A stretch of 34,354 nucleotides of DNA, from NCBI GenBank assembly GCA_017495165.1, contig JAFEII010000021.1:1-34354 (forward strand). The letters run 5' to 3'. Origin of the DNA: Hydromonas sp. (GTDB lineage: Bacteria > Pseudomonadota > Gammaproteobacteria > Burkholderiales > Burkholderiaceae). Below the pieces are notes generated by a model. The model made no database searches. It had not been told where the DNA came from and saw only the letters and a program-made list of their open reading frames with translations. The position numbers were made by a program, and so were the translations under genes. The stretch's first letter is position 1. The number at the start of each line of letters is the position of its first letter. Of the stretch, positions 1 through 8,605 are shown piece by piece.

Positions 1-78
1 TCTTTTACAGAAACCCGCCCACCCCCCAGACCAACCCACGCAGTCTCGTCGGCAGCGCCAGATGTGTATAAGACACAC
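1..78. other. Sequencing-adapter contamination (Nextera read-1/Tn5 mosaic end)
   Basis: Positions 46-78 match the 33-base Nextera read-1 transposase adapter at 30 of 33 positions; the mismatches are at 58, 74 and 78. The part at 61-73 (AGATGTGTATAAG) is the Tn5 mosaic end. Upstream, 9-37 aligns without gaps to the Illumina P5 sequence at about 17 of 29 positions, with most errors toward C, leaving 38-45 where an i5 index would sit. In the minus-strand reading frame the adapter is translated as a tail beginning VSYTHLALPTR, a peptide type familiar as an adapter artefact in protein databases. The contig therefore ends here and the biological sequence starts at about 79. Confidence 0.95.
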
Positions 79-3000
79 CATCACTGCCCGCCCCGCCATC
101 AAGAAGATCATTGCCCACGCCTAAAATCAAATAATCATTCCCCGCAGTCGGCAACTTTACCCGCGCCTCAATATCTTGCGCACTCCAACGCGTACCATCG
201 GCAAACGAAATGCTATTGAGCCAATTGCTGATTTTATCGCCACTGCTAAAGTATTCATCCACCGTCAGCTTATCGCTCGTGCCATTAATAGAAAGTACGA
301 GTTGGTCAGCGCTGTCATTACCGCCATACACCCGCCGTAAGGTCACATCCGCCGCGCTGATGCCTGCGCCCAGCTTGATGCGATCGCCCATCGAAACGCT
401 GGCGGCTTCAACGTTGATAATCACATCTTGTCCATAGCCGCGCCCAAAGCAATAAACGTCTGAGCCTTCGCCGCCACGTAAAACATCATTGCCTGCGCCA
501 CCATCGAGAATATCAGCATCTGTCCCACCACCATACACCCCCGCCTGAACCTCATCATTACCATTACCACCTTGCAAGAACGTACCACCTGCACCTCCAA
601 CAATCACATCATTGCCGTCACCGCCATTAATACGATCCCCAAACCCATCTATGCCATACAACGTATCATTGCCGCTGGTTGCAATGAGGGTACGCGCTTG
701 CACATCACGCAGTTGCCACACCGTCCCATTGGCAAATTTAATATCCACAACGCCCAAACCAGCACCCACGGCGGCGGTGCCGTTAAAGTATTCATCAATG
801 GTAAAGCTGTCGCTAGTGCCTTTGATGCTGATGGTTAAACTGCGGTTGTTGCGTTTTAGGCTGATGTCGTTGAGCGATAGGTCGCTGGCGAGCAATATGG
901 TGTCGTAATTGGTGCGGGCGGCGGCTTTCCTGTAGCTCCATAAGGCGTCTTGTCCCGAACCTCGTCCAAACACATAGCTATCATTGCCATCGCCCGAACT
1001 ATAAAGATTGTAAAGGTCATTGCCTGCGCCGCCATCAATGGTGTCGTTGCCCGCGTTGCCGTTGATCCTGTCATTGCCTGAGCCGCCCAGAATAATGTCA
1101 TCGCCTTTGCCGCCCTCAATCGTGTCCGCACCATCACCGCCATAAATACGGTCGTTGCCATCATTTCCATTGAGCGCATCATCCCCCGCATTGCCAAACA
1201 GCACATCATTGCCAACGCCACCATTGAATGTGTCGTTATTGGCGGTGCCCAGCTTGACATCACCCAAGCCCAGCGTGGCGAGGATGACGTCGTATTCATT
1301 GCCTGCTGAGTTGCCCGCCAAACGCAGCTTTTCTAATACGGTTTGCCCGATGGCGCCTTGGTTGGCAAGCTCTCGCGCAAACGCGCTCATTTGCACGGTA
1401 CCTTTTTCTTGGTTGGCTTTGTAGTTATTGCTGAGCATACTCAAGGTTTGGCTGATGTTAATCTCAATGCTATTGGTCGTTGCGTTCCAGCTGTAACTGA
1501 TGCTGTCAAACAGGGGTTTGTTAATGGTTTGCGCGAGCAGGCTGTCGTTGACATAGTCGTATAACTTTGCATAGGCCTTTTCAAGTTCGAGTGCGGCGTT
1601 GGGCCCTGGGTTGGGCGTGCCTTCGTTGACGCCTGCGCTTTGCATAAAACCTTGTCCCATAAATGCTTCTAGGGCAATCAGGTGGCGTGCGTCGCTGATG
1701 TACTCGCCTCGGCTGTTGGGCGCTGTGTTGCTTGCGCCGACCCATTGGTTGAGGATAGCGGTGGCGCGGGTTTGTAAGTCGTTGATGCTGGCGCCGTTGT
1801 TGGCGGCGGCATGGTAACTTTGCACCAATGCTTTGAGCGTTGCGTCGCGGCTCATGGCGGTTTGTAGGTTGGATACGTTGCCAAACCCTGCAACATTGGG
1901 CAGTGCTTTGATGTCAGCAGATACGATGGGTTGGCTGGTTTGGTCTACCGTGCGCGCGGTGTCTTGCGCAAACCAGATGTCGTTCATTTGCCCTGTTGTG
2001 CCGTCGGTTTTGGTGAATTGACCTTGTTGTTGGTCTGTGTTGCCGTTGTTGTTGCTGGCGGTGTTGTTGTAGTTGACATTGAGGGATTTAATGCCAGCCT
2101 GCGTCAAAGTGAGTAGTTCGCCTGCATCGGTCACGCCGTTGCTGTTGGCGTCTTGCCAAATGCGCAGGTTCTTAAATTGGGCATCAAGGCTGTCGATTTT
2201 ACCGTCGTGGTTGCTGTCTATATCCGCCAAAGCCGTGAAACCGTCTGTTGCGGTTTGACCGTTGGCAAGTTGGGTGTTGTTGCCAAACAGCTCGTTGCCG
2301 TTGTCAATGATGCCGTTGTGGTTTTTGTCCAGCACCAGTAAGCCGTCGTTTTGATCCACCCAGCCTGTGCGTTGGGCGTGACCGTTGGCGTCAAAGTCGA
2401 AGTAGATATTGCTGTTGGCGAGGGAGCTGGTTTTAATGCCGTCGTTGTTGAGGTCTAGGATCAAGGGGGAGACGGTGTTTAAACCTGAAGTGAAGAAGTT
2501 TTTGATGTCGTCAATTTTTGCACCAACGTTTGTTAGCCATGTTTGGTTGATTTCGTCATAACTGCCGTAGCCTGAAATGGACAATAAATGATCACCAAAA
2601 CTATCCACCGTATCGCGAAAGGTTTTTGCTCCACTTTCTATCCATTTACCAAATGTACCATCAATAATTTTTTCACCTAACACACCTGCTGCCCACATAA
2701 GTAGACCAATCGATTGCCCACCAGGGATGACGGCGATGAAGCCACCCAATGCAGATAACGCCTGAAAGGATTGAACTCCAACATTTTTATAAGCGGCATC
2801 TAGTTGAGATTGAGTAGCGTTTGGAGGAAGACGGAGAAGTTCGGCTCTTGCTGTAAATACATCTGCTATTTCAAAAACGGATGTAACCCCAGCAAAAATA
2901 CCGCCAAACTTAACTCCAAATGCCTTAGCGAAATCAGATGAGTAATGATCTCCTAATGATTTAATCAGCCCGCCTACCCCTGAATAAAGGCTAAATAAAG

Positions 3001-3130
3001 AAGCTCCTTGCGCGTTAGCTGAGCTACCATTTGTTTGATTTTCATAAACCGAATTGACCGAATTAATTGTATCCGTTACCGTTTGCGTGTTTGAGATGCC
3101 TGTGCCAACAGAAAAATCTAAAAATGCCAT
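79..3130 (-). CDS. Large RTX calcium-binding protein, 3' end missing
   Basis: Secreted RTX-type protein, about 1018 genuine residues before the sequence runs into adapter. The N-terminal 220 residues are glycine-rich with hydrophobic stretches (about 73-88, 120-152). Residues 221-350 form an EF-hand-like calcium module with DLNNDG, DKNHNG, DSNHDG and DANSNG loops, as in FrpC-type proteins. Residues 400-620 are helical. GGxGNDxL nonapeptide repeats follow at 630-710, 818-890 and from 996, alternating with two haemolysin-related domains (about 756-812 and 927-990). RTX repeats fold on calcium outside the cell after type I secretion; no exporter gene is visible. The start is supported by AGGGAG eight bases before the ATG. 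It lies 12 bases after the stop of the membrane-protein gene, so the two are probably cotranscribed. Function (toxin, adhesin or enzyme) cannot be assigned from sequence. Confidence 0.85.
1521..2260. repeat. Direct repeat, copy 1 (inside the RTX gene)
   Basis: A 740-base segment matched by 4138-4877 at a constant offset of 2617 bases. Only one mismatch was noticed by eye, at 2231 versus 4848, and it is synonymous (GCT versus GCG alanine). The upstream (coding 5') edge at 2260 is abrupt; the other edge fades into diverged but still related sequence. The two copies lie in the same orientation and flank the small membrane-protein gene. Confidence 0.92.
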
Positions 3131-3142
3131 TTTTGTAACTCC

Positions 3143-3769
3143 CTACTTAAAAAATAAAAAAAATGAAAAAGCAACTAAAAGTCCAACCAAAGCGAATGAT
3201 AAAGTTAGGGCTGTCGCATGCTTAAAAAGTACTGAGCGGCTTAAAGCGAGTTCGAAGGAGTCAAGCGAAAGCTTTTCATTCTCACCCTTACTGCTTTCTT
3301 CAACTTTTGCAATCAAATATCTGTCATAAACCATAGTGATCAATAGTGCAAAAATAGATAAAAATAGAAAAGTAGATGCATATTTTTTTAAATCAACAGC
3401 CAAAATGAATTTAACGCTGAGCAACCCAAAAAATAATGCGAGAAAAAATACGCATAAAACTAACCTTATCTTTTTACCATACACAAAACCAACCCTTTGA
3501 TTTAAAATAAGTTTCAGCTCATCAGGGACACTCCCTTTGGTTGTCGTTAATTTAGTTTGATTTAATATTTTTCTTCGAATAATGAAATTCAACAACACAA
3601 TAATTAAAATTGGCGTAAAAAGCACAAGAGTGAATGAGGCAGGATCTAATTTCCAAACGCTATCTATAAATGGTAAATTTTTTACCACAAGTAATAAATA
3701 CAAACCACACAATCCCCCCATTAAACTTGAAATTTTTTTATATAATTTTCTGTTTTCTTTTAAGCTCAT
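3143..3769 (-). CDS. Small multi-span membrane protein preceding the RTX gene
   Basis: A 208-residue protein that I do not recognise. Hydrophobic stretches at about 15-30, 46-65, 102-124, 131-148 and 186-207 suggest four or five membrane segments; the loops are lysine-rich. There is no signal peptide and no enzymatic motif. It starts at ATG 3769 with a weak GAAAG ribosome site. Its TAG stop is 12 bases before the RTX start, and the RTX ribosome site lies in that gap, so the two form one transcription unit. The gene is clearly more AT-rich than the housekeeping genes nearby, which suggests horizontal acquisition. A role as an immunity or accessory protein for the RTX protein is possible from position alone, but nothing in the sequence proves it. 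Confidence 0.7.
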   Translation of the reverse strand: MSLKENRKLYKKISSLMGGLCGLYLLLVVKNLPFIDSVWKLDPASFTLVLFTPILIIVLLNFIIRRKILNQTKLTTTKGSVPDELKLILNQRVGFVYGKKIRLVLCVFFLALFFGLLSVKFILAVDLKKYASTFLFLSIFALLITMVYDRYLIAKVEESSKGENEKLSLDSFELALSRSVLFKHATALTLSFALVGLLVAFSFFLFFK

Positions 3770-3959
3770 TTATAACTTTCATGTTGTGAATTGACTTAGG
3801 TCAACAAGTGTCTCGTGCATAGCATATCTAAACCATCAAATCCTCTAATTTGCCTCCAGAATGCAACCCCGCCATTCTACATTTCCCACACATTTAAACA
3901 ATCCGTAAAAACCACAAATTTGCATAAATTTTGCGTATACTTTCAATTGATTTATATAT

Positions 3960-4877
3960 TTACACTGCAAACTTCAAGTAAGCATTCCCCGCCGCACGCA
4001 GTTTATCCAGCACCGCTTGTCCCATTGCGCCTTGGTTGGCTTTGTACTTATTGCTGAGCAAACTCATGGCTTGGCTGATGTCAATGCTATTGGTCGTTGC
4101 GTTCCAGCTGTAACTGATGCTGTCAAACATGGGGTTGTTAATGGTTTGCGCGAGCAGGCTGTCGTTGACATAGTCGTATAACTTTGCATAGGCCTTTTCA
4201 AGTTCGAGTGCGGCGTTGGGCCCTGGGTTGGGCGTGCCTTCGTTGACGCCTGCGCTTTGCATAAAACCTTGTCCCATAAATGCTTCTAGGGCAATCAGGT
4301 GGCGTGCGTCGCTGATGTACTCGCCTCGGCTGTTGGGCGCTGTGTTGCTTGCGCCGACCCATTGGTTGAGGATAGCGGTGGCGCGGGTTTGTAAGTCGTT
4401 GATGCTGGCGCCGTTGTTGGCGGCGGCATGGTAACTTTGCACCAATGCTTTGAGCGTTGCGTCGCGGCTCATGGCGGTTTGTAGGTTGGATACGTTGCCA
4501 AACCCTGCAACATTGGGCAGTGCTTTGATGTCAGCAGATACGATGGGTTGGCTGGTTTGGTCTACCGTGCGCGCGGTGTCTTGCGCAAACCAGATGTCGT
4601 TCATTTGCCCTGTTGTGCCGTCGGTTTTGGTGAATTGACCTTGTTGTTGGTCTGTGTTGCCGTTGTTGTTGCTGGCGGTGTTGTTGTAGTTGACATTGAG
4701 GGATTTAATGCCAGCCTGCGTCAAAGTGAGTAGTTCGCCTGCATCGGTCACGCCGTTGCTGTTGGCGTCTTGCCAAATGCGCAGGTTCTTAAATTGGGCA
4801 TCAAGGCTGTCGATTTTACCGTCGTGGTTGCTGTCTATATCCGCCAACGCCGTGAAACCGTCTGTTGCGGTTTGACC
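3960..4877 (-). pseudogene. Truncated, start-less copy of the RTX protein's middle region
   Basis: This frame reproduces residues 291 to about 610 of the RTX protein encoded at 79-3130. It begins inside the EF-hand module at GQTATDGF and ends GNAYLKFAV followed by TAA, just where the full protein goes on to its RTX repeats. From 4138 to 4877 the DNA matches 1521-2260 with only one difference seen (4848). Beyond that the two copies diverge gradually: a 6-base deletion, and loss of the region encoding KGTVQMSAFARELANQ. No ATG with a ribosome site exists upstream. The open frame continues a few codons (HQEFIAILLDG) into the lipase terminator region. It has no RTX repeats or secretion signal of its own. 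I read it as a decayed paralogue or silent cassette homogenised by recombination. Confidence 0.8.
4138..4877. repeat. Direct repeat, copy 2 (truncated RTX fragment)
   Basis: Second copy of the segment at 1521-2260, offset 2617. Homologous recombination between the copies would delete or circularise the membrane gene and the 5' half of the RTX gene. It is also a place where a short-read assembly can go wrong. Confidence 0.92.
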
Positions 4878-4922
4878 ATCTAAAAGAATGGCAATAAACT
4901 CTTGGTGAATAACATATAAAAA

Positions 4923-4953
4923 TAGCTGTACGACCTAAAAGGTCGTACAGCTA
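4923..4953 (-). terminator. Rho-independent terminator of the lipase gene
   Basis: A perfect 14-base inverted repeat (4923-4936 with 4940-4953) has a 3-base loop. On the minus strand the hairpin is followed by TTTTTATATG. It lies about 50 bases after the lipase stop codon. The hairpin also separates the lipase from the truncated RTX fragment. Confidence 0.85.
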
Positions 4954-5001
4954 CATTAACATCACACAAGGCCACTTAAACGTTCAAGCGACTCGTAGGT
5001 T

Positions 5002-7008
5002 TTAAACCCAGCTCGCCGCCAATACAGGACTCAACGCATTTTGATAATTGCTGCTCAAAGTGCTTTGCCCTGCAACAGGCGGGCTAAACGCCGCCATGGC
5101 GTTCACCAAGGCGTCGACTTTGTCCGCCATTAAGGTTTTGCCATCTGCAGTTTTGAACGATTCCACCTGAAAACTGGCGTTGTCATACCAATGTTCAATT
5201 TTCATTTGATCGCTACTGCCAATGATGTTCACGAGTAAATCATTGCCTGCGCGGCTGAGCCACAGCTGATTTGCGCTCACATTTGCACCCAAAACAATTT
5301 GATCGCTGCCGCTCGACTCGCTCACGGTGTCTTTGCCAGCACCGCGCCCAAACAGGTACGTGTCATTGCCCACGCCGCCGTTGAGCATGTCGTTGCCTGC
5401 GCCGCCTTGCAACACATCGTTGCCCTCCGCGCCATACAAGCGATCCGCGCCTGCGCCGCCTTTGAGCACATCATTGCCTTCGCCGCCGTGCAACAAGCCG
5501 CCGGTTGCCAGAGCCGTGAGCGTGTCGTTGCCTTCTTTGCCAAACACCACGCTGCCGGTTAAATTATCCGCGCCTTGCGTGCCTTCGGTCTTGGCTTTGT
5601 AGGCCACGTCTTTGTGTATCAGCCATGACATCAAACCCGCGCGCTTGTCTGACAAACCCGTGCTGGTGACTTCATAAGGGTTTGAGATTGAGGCCAGCTC
5701 ATGGTCAAACGAGACCCGCTGAATGCGCTCGACTTCAACCAAGTTGGACTGGTCTTTTGCATCCATAAACACCGTGCCGTCCGTCAAGCGATACGCATTC
5801 CAATCGCTGCTGCCGCCGGTTAAGCGCAACTCATTCACGCCGCTGCCGCCATCAACATGATCGGCGCCGCCACCCGTGCGAATGGTGTCGTTGCCAGCGC
5901 CGCCATAAATAAAGTCACCTGCCGTGCCGCCTTGCAGCAAGTCATCAAACTGGGAACCAATGATGAAAGCCGATGTGCCAAAGTGGCTGGAGGTGGCGGT
6001 TTTTTTGTCCTCAACCCAAGTCGTGCCGCGTGACAAAGCAGACAAACTGGCCACAATCGTGGTGCTGTCTTTGTCCATCAAATCATAAAACGGGTTGTTC
6101 GCAATCCGCGTATGCGCATCCGAAAACACGCCATCAACGTGCGCATACCAAGTCACAGGCATATTAACGATTGAAAACGGCAGTTGCCATGCAGGCGATG
6201 CATACATGTCATTAAACAACACCGTGTTGTCAATGCTGCTGCTATACGCTTTATCGTGGTTGATTAACAAAGGGCCGCCTGCCGATAAGCTGCTGGCAAA
6301 ACTGTCATCAGTTGTTCCAGAAGCGCGATGCACCACATCGTTTTCATAACCGTAATTAAGCACCACAGATGCATCGTCATAAATCATCGCTGATGCCACA
6401 CCCACGAAATTTGCATCTTTAAAGAAACCACCAGCCAAAGTATTGCGATACTCCGCCGTCAGATTGGTGACACTACCGCCCAAGCTGTACCCCGTAAAAA
6501 TCACTTTGTCTGCAGTCAAGCCGTTTTTAATCGAAAAATCCTTGACCGCATTAAGCAATGGCTCAAGTTTTGGCGCCAAAGCGCCATTATTAAGCAACGT
6601 ATAATCAGGCACATCCACCAATGAGTTTGTCCCTGTGTAACTCACCGCCACGCGCAATAATTTGCCCTGCGCATCGTATTGGCCCAAAATTTTTGCTTGC
6701 TCACCCGTCGGCATTGTGCCAGTTAAAGGGCTTTCAATAATATATTGCCCCGTTGAATCAAGCGCACTTTGCGGCAAAGAAAGCTCAGCAGGCGTTAATT
6801 CGCGCCAACCAGAAGGCAAACCTTGATTGACCGTATTGGCATACAAACCCGTATTGAGCAACGAGTCGCTCACCGCTTTAAGGATGGCGGCTGACGATGA
6901 AACCCCAAAAAAGCCATTGACTTGGCTGTAAACCGCCAGTTGATAAGAAGTTTGCAACAACTCAGCCGACTCGCTGCTGGTGTAATTTTTGTAATCAAAC
7001 ATGCCCAT
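5002..7008 (-). CDS. RTX lipase of family I.3, type I secreted
   Basis: A 668-residue extracellular triacylglycerol lipase/esterase resembling Serratia LipA and Pseudomonas PML/polyurethanase lipases. The catalytic elbow is GYSLGG with Ser175. Asp224 (in GYENDVVHRA) and His290 (in TWYAH) fit the family's triad by alignment to remembered relatives. The family block FYDLMDKDSTTIV is at 307-319 and TTWVED at 329-334. Calcium-binding RTX repeats are at about 355-392 and 480-555, a haemolysin-related domain at 575-630, and the C-terminal tail (ALVNAMAAFSPP to LAASWV) resembles type I secretion signals of betaproteobacterial RTX proteins. There is no cleavable signal peptide. The start is set by TAGGAG seven bases before ATG 7008. 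The ABC exporter genes that usually accompany such lipases are absent here, so export must use transporters elsewhere. Confidence 0.93.
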   Translation of the reverse strand: MGMFDYKNYTSSESAELLQTSYQLAVYSQVNGFFGVSSSAAILKAVSDSLLNTGLYANTVNQGLPSGWRELTPAELSLPQSALDSTGQYIIESPLTGTMPTGEQAKILGQYDAQGKLLRVAVSYTGTNSLVDVPDYTLLNNGALAPKLEPLLNAVKDFSIKNGLTADKVIFTGYSLGGSVTNLTAEYRNTLAGGFFKDANFVGVASAMIYDDASVVLNYGYENDVVHRASGTTDDSFASSLSAGGPLLINHDKAYSSSIDNTVLFNDMYASPAWQLPFSIVNMPVTWYAHVDGVFSDAHTRIANNPFYDLMDKDSTTIVASLSALSRGTTWVEDKKTATSSHFGTSAFIIGSQFDDLLQGGTAGDFIYGGAGNDTIRTGGGADHVDGGSGVNELRLTGGSSDWNAYRLTDGTVFMDAKDQSNLVEVERIQRVSFDHELASISNPYEVTSTGLSDKRAGLMSWLIHKDVAYKAKTEGTQGADNLTGSVVFGKEGNDTLTALATGGLLHGGEGNDVLKGGAGADRLYGAEGNDVLQGGAGNDMLNGGVGNDTYLFGRGAGKDTVSESSGSDQIVLGANVSANQLWLSRAGNDLLVNIIGSSDQMKIEHWYDNASFQVESFKTADGKTLMADKVDALVNAMAAFSPPVAGQSTLSSNYQNALSPVLAASWV

Positions 7009-7134
7009 GTTTCACTCCTATAATTAAATAAAGAACGCCCGTTCACTTACGGGTAAGCGATGGTAACAGAATGTGTACGAAATGTGAATAAAGAAAAATA
7101 AGGAACAGGACACGCTGCATCAGACACAAAAAAA

Positions 7135-7164
7135 CCCTGTCGCGTTTACAAAAAACGCACAGGG
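7135..7164 (-). terminator. Terminator at the end of the envelope operon
   Basis: CCCTGT (7135-7140) pairs with ACAGGG (7159-7164), and GCGTTT (7142-7147) with AAACGC (7153-7158), with one bulged base. Read on the minus strand the hairpin ends in a run of eight T (7127-7134). It lies about 30 bases after the rRNA methyltransferase stop, so it probably ends the long minus-strand run. Confidence 0.85.
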
Positions 7165-7196
7165 CTTATGACCTAGCACCTAGGACTTCACGCGCT

Positions 7197-7970
7197 CTAA
7201 AAATCGCTTTGCTGACGCTGCATTTCAAACAAACACACCGCCGCAGCCGCAGCCACATTCAGCGACTCGCCAGCGGCCATCGGAATCATCACACACGCAT
7301 TGGCCAACGCCATCAAATCAGGCGCAACGCCCGCACCTTCGCTGCCCATCAACCACGCCACAGGCTGGCGTAAGTTTTGCGCATAAATCGAATGCGTCGC
7401 ATGCGAGCTGGTCACCACAACCGCCACACGTTGTTGTTGCGCCTGCGCAACGGTTGCGTGTAAGTCAGGCACTTCAATAATGTTCAAGGCAAAATGCGCG
7501 CCAACCGATGCACGCAAGACTTTGGGGGAAAATGGATTCACGCACGCGGCATTGAGCACCACATCACGCACACCAGCCGCCGCCGCGCTGCGCAAAATCG
7601 AGCCCATATTGCCCGCATCTTGCAAGCCATCGAGCAACACAATATTGTCCATTTCAGCAGGCAGCTGCGCGCCGTTTGGCCGCGCCACCTCAAGCAACAG
7701 CGACACACCTTGCGCCAAGCCGCTCATATCGCGAAACACCGCGTCGCTCACATACACCACATTGCACGGCATTTGCGCAATCAGCGTTTGCACCTCAAGC
7801 AGCGCGCATGCCGATTCAGCCACCCAGCACACCAGCGGCTTGCCCACGTGCGCCATATACATTTGCGCGGCGTGTACGCCCTCAATCACCATGCGCTCGT
7901 CTGCGCGGCGCGGCTGCGCGATGCGTTTTTTGAGCGCTTTAACCGCCGAGTTGTCTTTAGAAGTAATCAT
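7197..7970 (-). CDS. TrmH/SpoU-family RNA 2'-O-methyltransferase
   Basis: A 257-residue SPOUT-fold enzyme that transfers a methyl group from S-adenosylmethionine to a ribose 2'-OH in rRNA or tRNA. All three family motifs are present: motif 1 around GNMGSILR (Asn121, Arg127), motif 2 WLMGSEGAG (about residue 209 onward), and motif 3 IPMAAGESLNVAAAAAV near the C-terminus. The N-terminal 100 residues look like the substrate-binding domain of RlmB-like enzymes. Its ATG overlaps the rnhB stop as TGATG, so the genes are translationally coupled. This is the usual place for such a gene downstream of rnhB in Burkholderiales. The exact nucleotide target cannot be read from sequence, so no gene symbol is given. 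Confidence 0.93.
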   Translation of the reverse strand: MITSKDNSAVKALKKRIAQPRRADERMVIEGVHAAQMYMAHVGKPLVCWVAESACALLEVQTLIAQMPCNVVYVSDAVFRDMSGLAQGVSLLLEVARPNGAQLPAEMDNIVLLDGLQDAGNMGSILRSAAAAGVRDVVLNAACVNPFSPKVLRASVGAHFALNIIEVPDLHATVAQAQQQRVAVVVTSSHATHSIYAQNLRQPVAWLMGSEGAGVAPDLMALANACVMIPMAAGESLNVAAAAAVCLFEMQRQQSDF

Positions 7971-8605
7971 CAGGTATTTTTATAAGGATTTTGCCCGAGC
8001 AGCGCACGGCGCACAGGCGCAAAACTGGTTCGATGCTCAGGACACGCGCCATATTGCGCCAATGCCGCCATGTGCGCTGCGGTTGGATAACCTTTGTGCT
8101 GCGCAAAACCGTATTGCGGATATACATCATGCAAGCGCTGCAAATCTGCATCACGCGCAACTTTTGCCAAAATCGACGCCGCAGAAATACACGGCTGCAA
8201 CGCATCGCCACCAATCAGCGCCGCGCCTGCGTAACCTTTGGCGGTCAACAGCTTGGGAAAATGATTGCCATCCACCCAAACCCAATCGGCTTTGTGCGCC
8301 AAGCCTTCCACCGCGCGGGTCATGGCCAACAAGCTCGCTTGCAAAATATTCAATTCATCAATTTCTGCCACACTTGCGCTCGCAATGCACCACGCACGCG
8401 CATGCGCCTTAATCTCATGCGCCAGCCGTTCACGGGTTTTGGCCGAGAGCTTTTTAGAATCATCCAGCCCCACAATCGGCGCATCCAAAACCACCGCCGC
8501 CGCATACACAGCGCCCGCCAATGGCCCACGCCCAGCCTCATCCGCGCCAGCAATGCACTGCGCAGCGCTGAAGTCAATGGCAAATAAATCAGCGTGCGGC
8601 GTCAT
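7970..8605 (-). CDS. rnhB: Ribonuclease HII
   Basis: Cleaves the RNA strand of RNA-DNA hybrids and removes misincorporated ribonucleotides. The protein is 211 residues. The signature [12 protein letters not shown] carries the metal ligands Asp22 and Glu23; VDGN and the [13 protein letters not shown] segment hold the rest of the active site. I chose ATG 8605 because it overlaps the lpxB stop as ATGA; the longer frame from GTG 8638 would extend into lpxB without benefit. The stop overlaps the next gene's ATG. Its position after lpxB is typical of proteobacteria. Confidence 0.96.
   Translation of the reverse strand: MTPHADLFAIDFSAAQCIAGADEAGRGPLAGAVYAAAVVLDAPIVGLDDSKKLSAKTRERLAHEIKAHARAWCIASASVAEIDELNILQASLLAMTRAVEGLAHKADWVWVDGNHFPKLLTAKGYAGAALIGGDALQPCISAASILAKVARDADLQRLHDVYPQYGFAQHKGYPTAAHMAALAQYGACPEHRTSFAPVRRALLGQNPYKNT

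Noticed and set aside
540-1250. Regular repeats that might suggest a CRISPR or satellite array
   Set aside because: They encode GGxGNDxL nonapeptides in frame; spacing follows codons, with no unique spacers between identical repeats.
856-1299. 147-codon minus-strand frame inside the RTX repeats
   Set aside because: Alternate frame of the RTX repeat DNA, giving Met/Ala-rich low-complexity protein.
3770-3959. Promoter for the membrane gene and RTX operon
   Set aside because: The region is very AT-rich and offers many poor -10/-35 matches; no single site stands out, though a promoter is probably here.
4923-4953. Inverted repeat as an insertion-sequence end
   Set aside because: A single hairpin with a T-tract right after the lipase gene is better explained as a terminator; no transposase or second end is present.
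7037-7062. Small inverted repeat (CCCGT/ACGGG) upstream of the lipase start as an operator
   Set aside because: Only five base pairs, with no recognisable regulator site; too weak to call.
7480-8412. 310-codon plus-strand open frame opposite rnhB and the methyltransferase gene
   Set aside because: Antisense shadow of two well-supported genes; low-complexity Ala/Ser/Thr/Pro composition.
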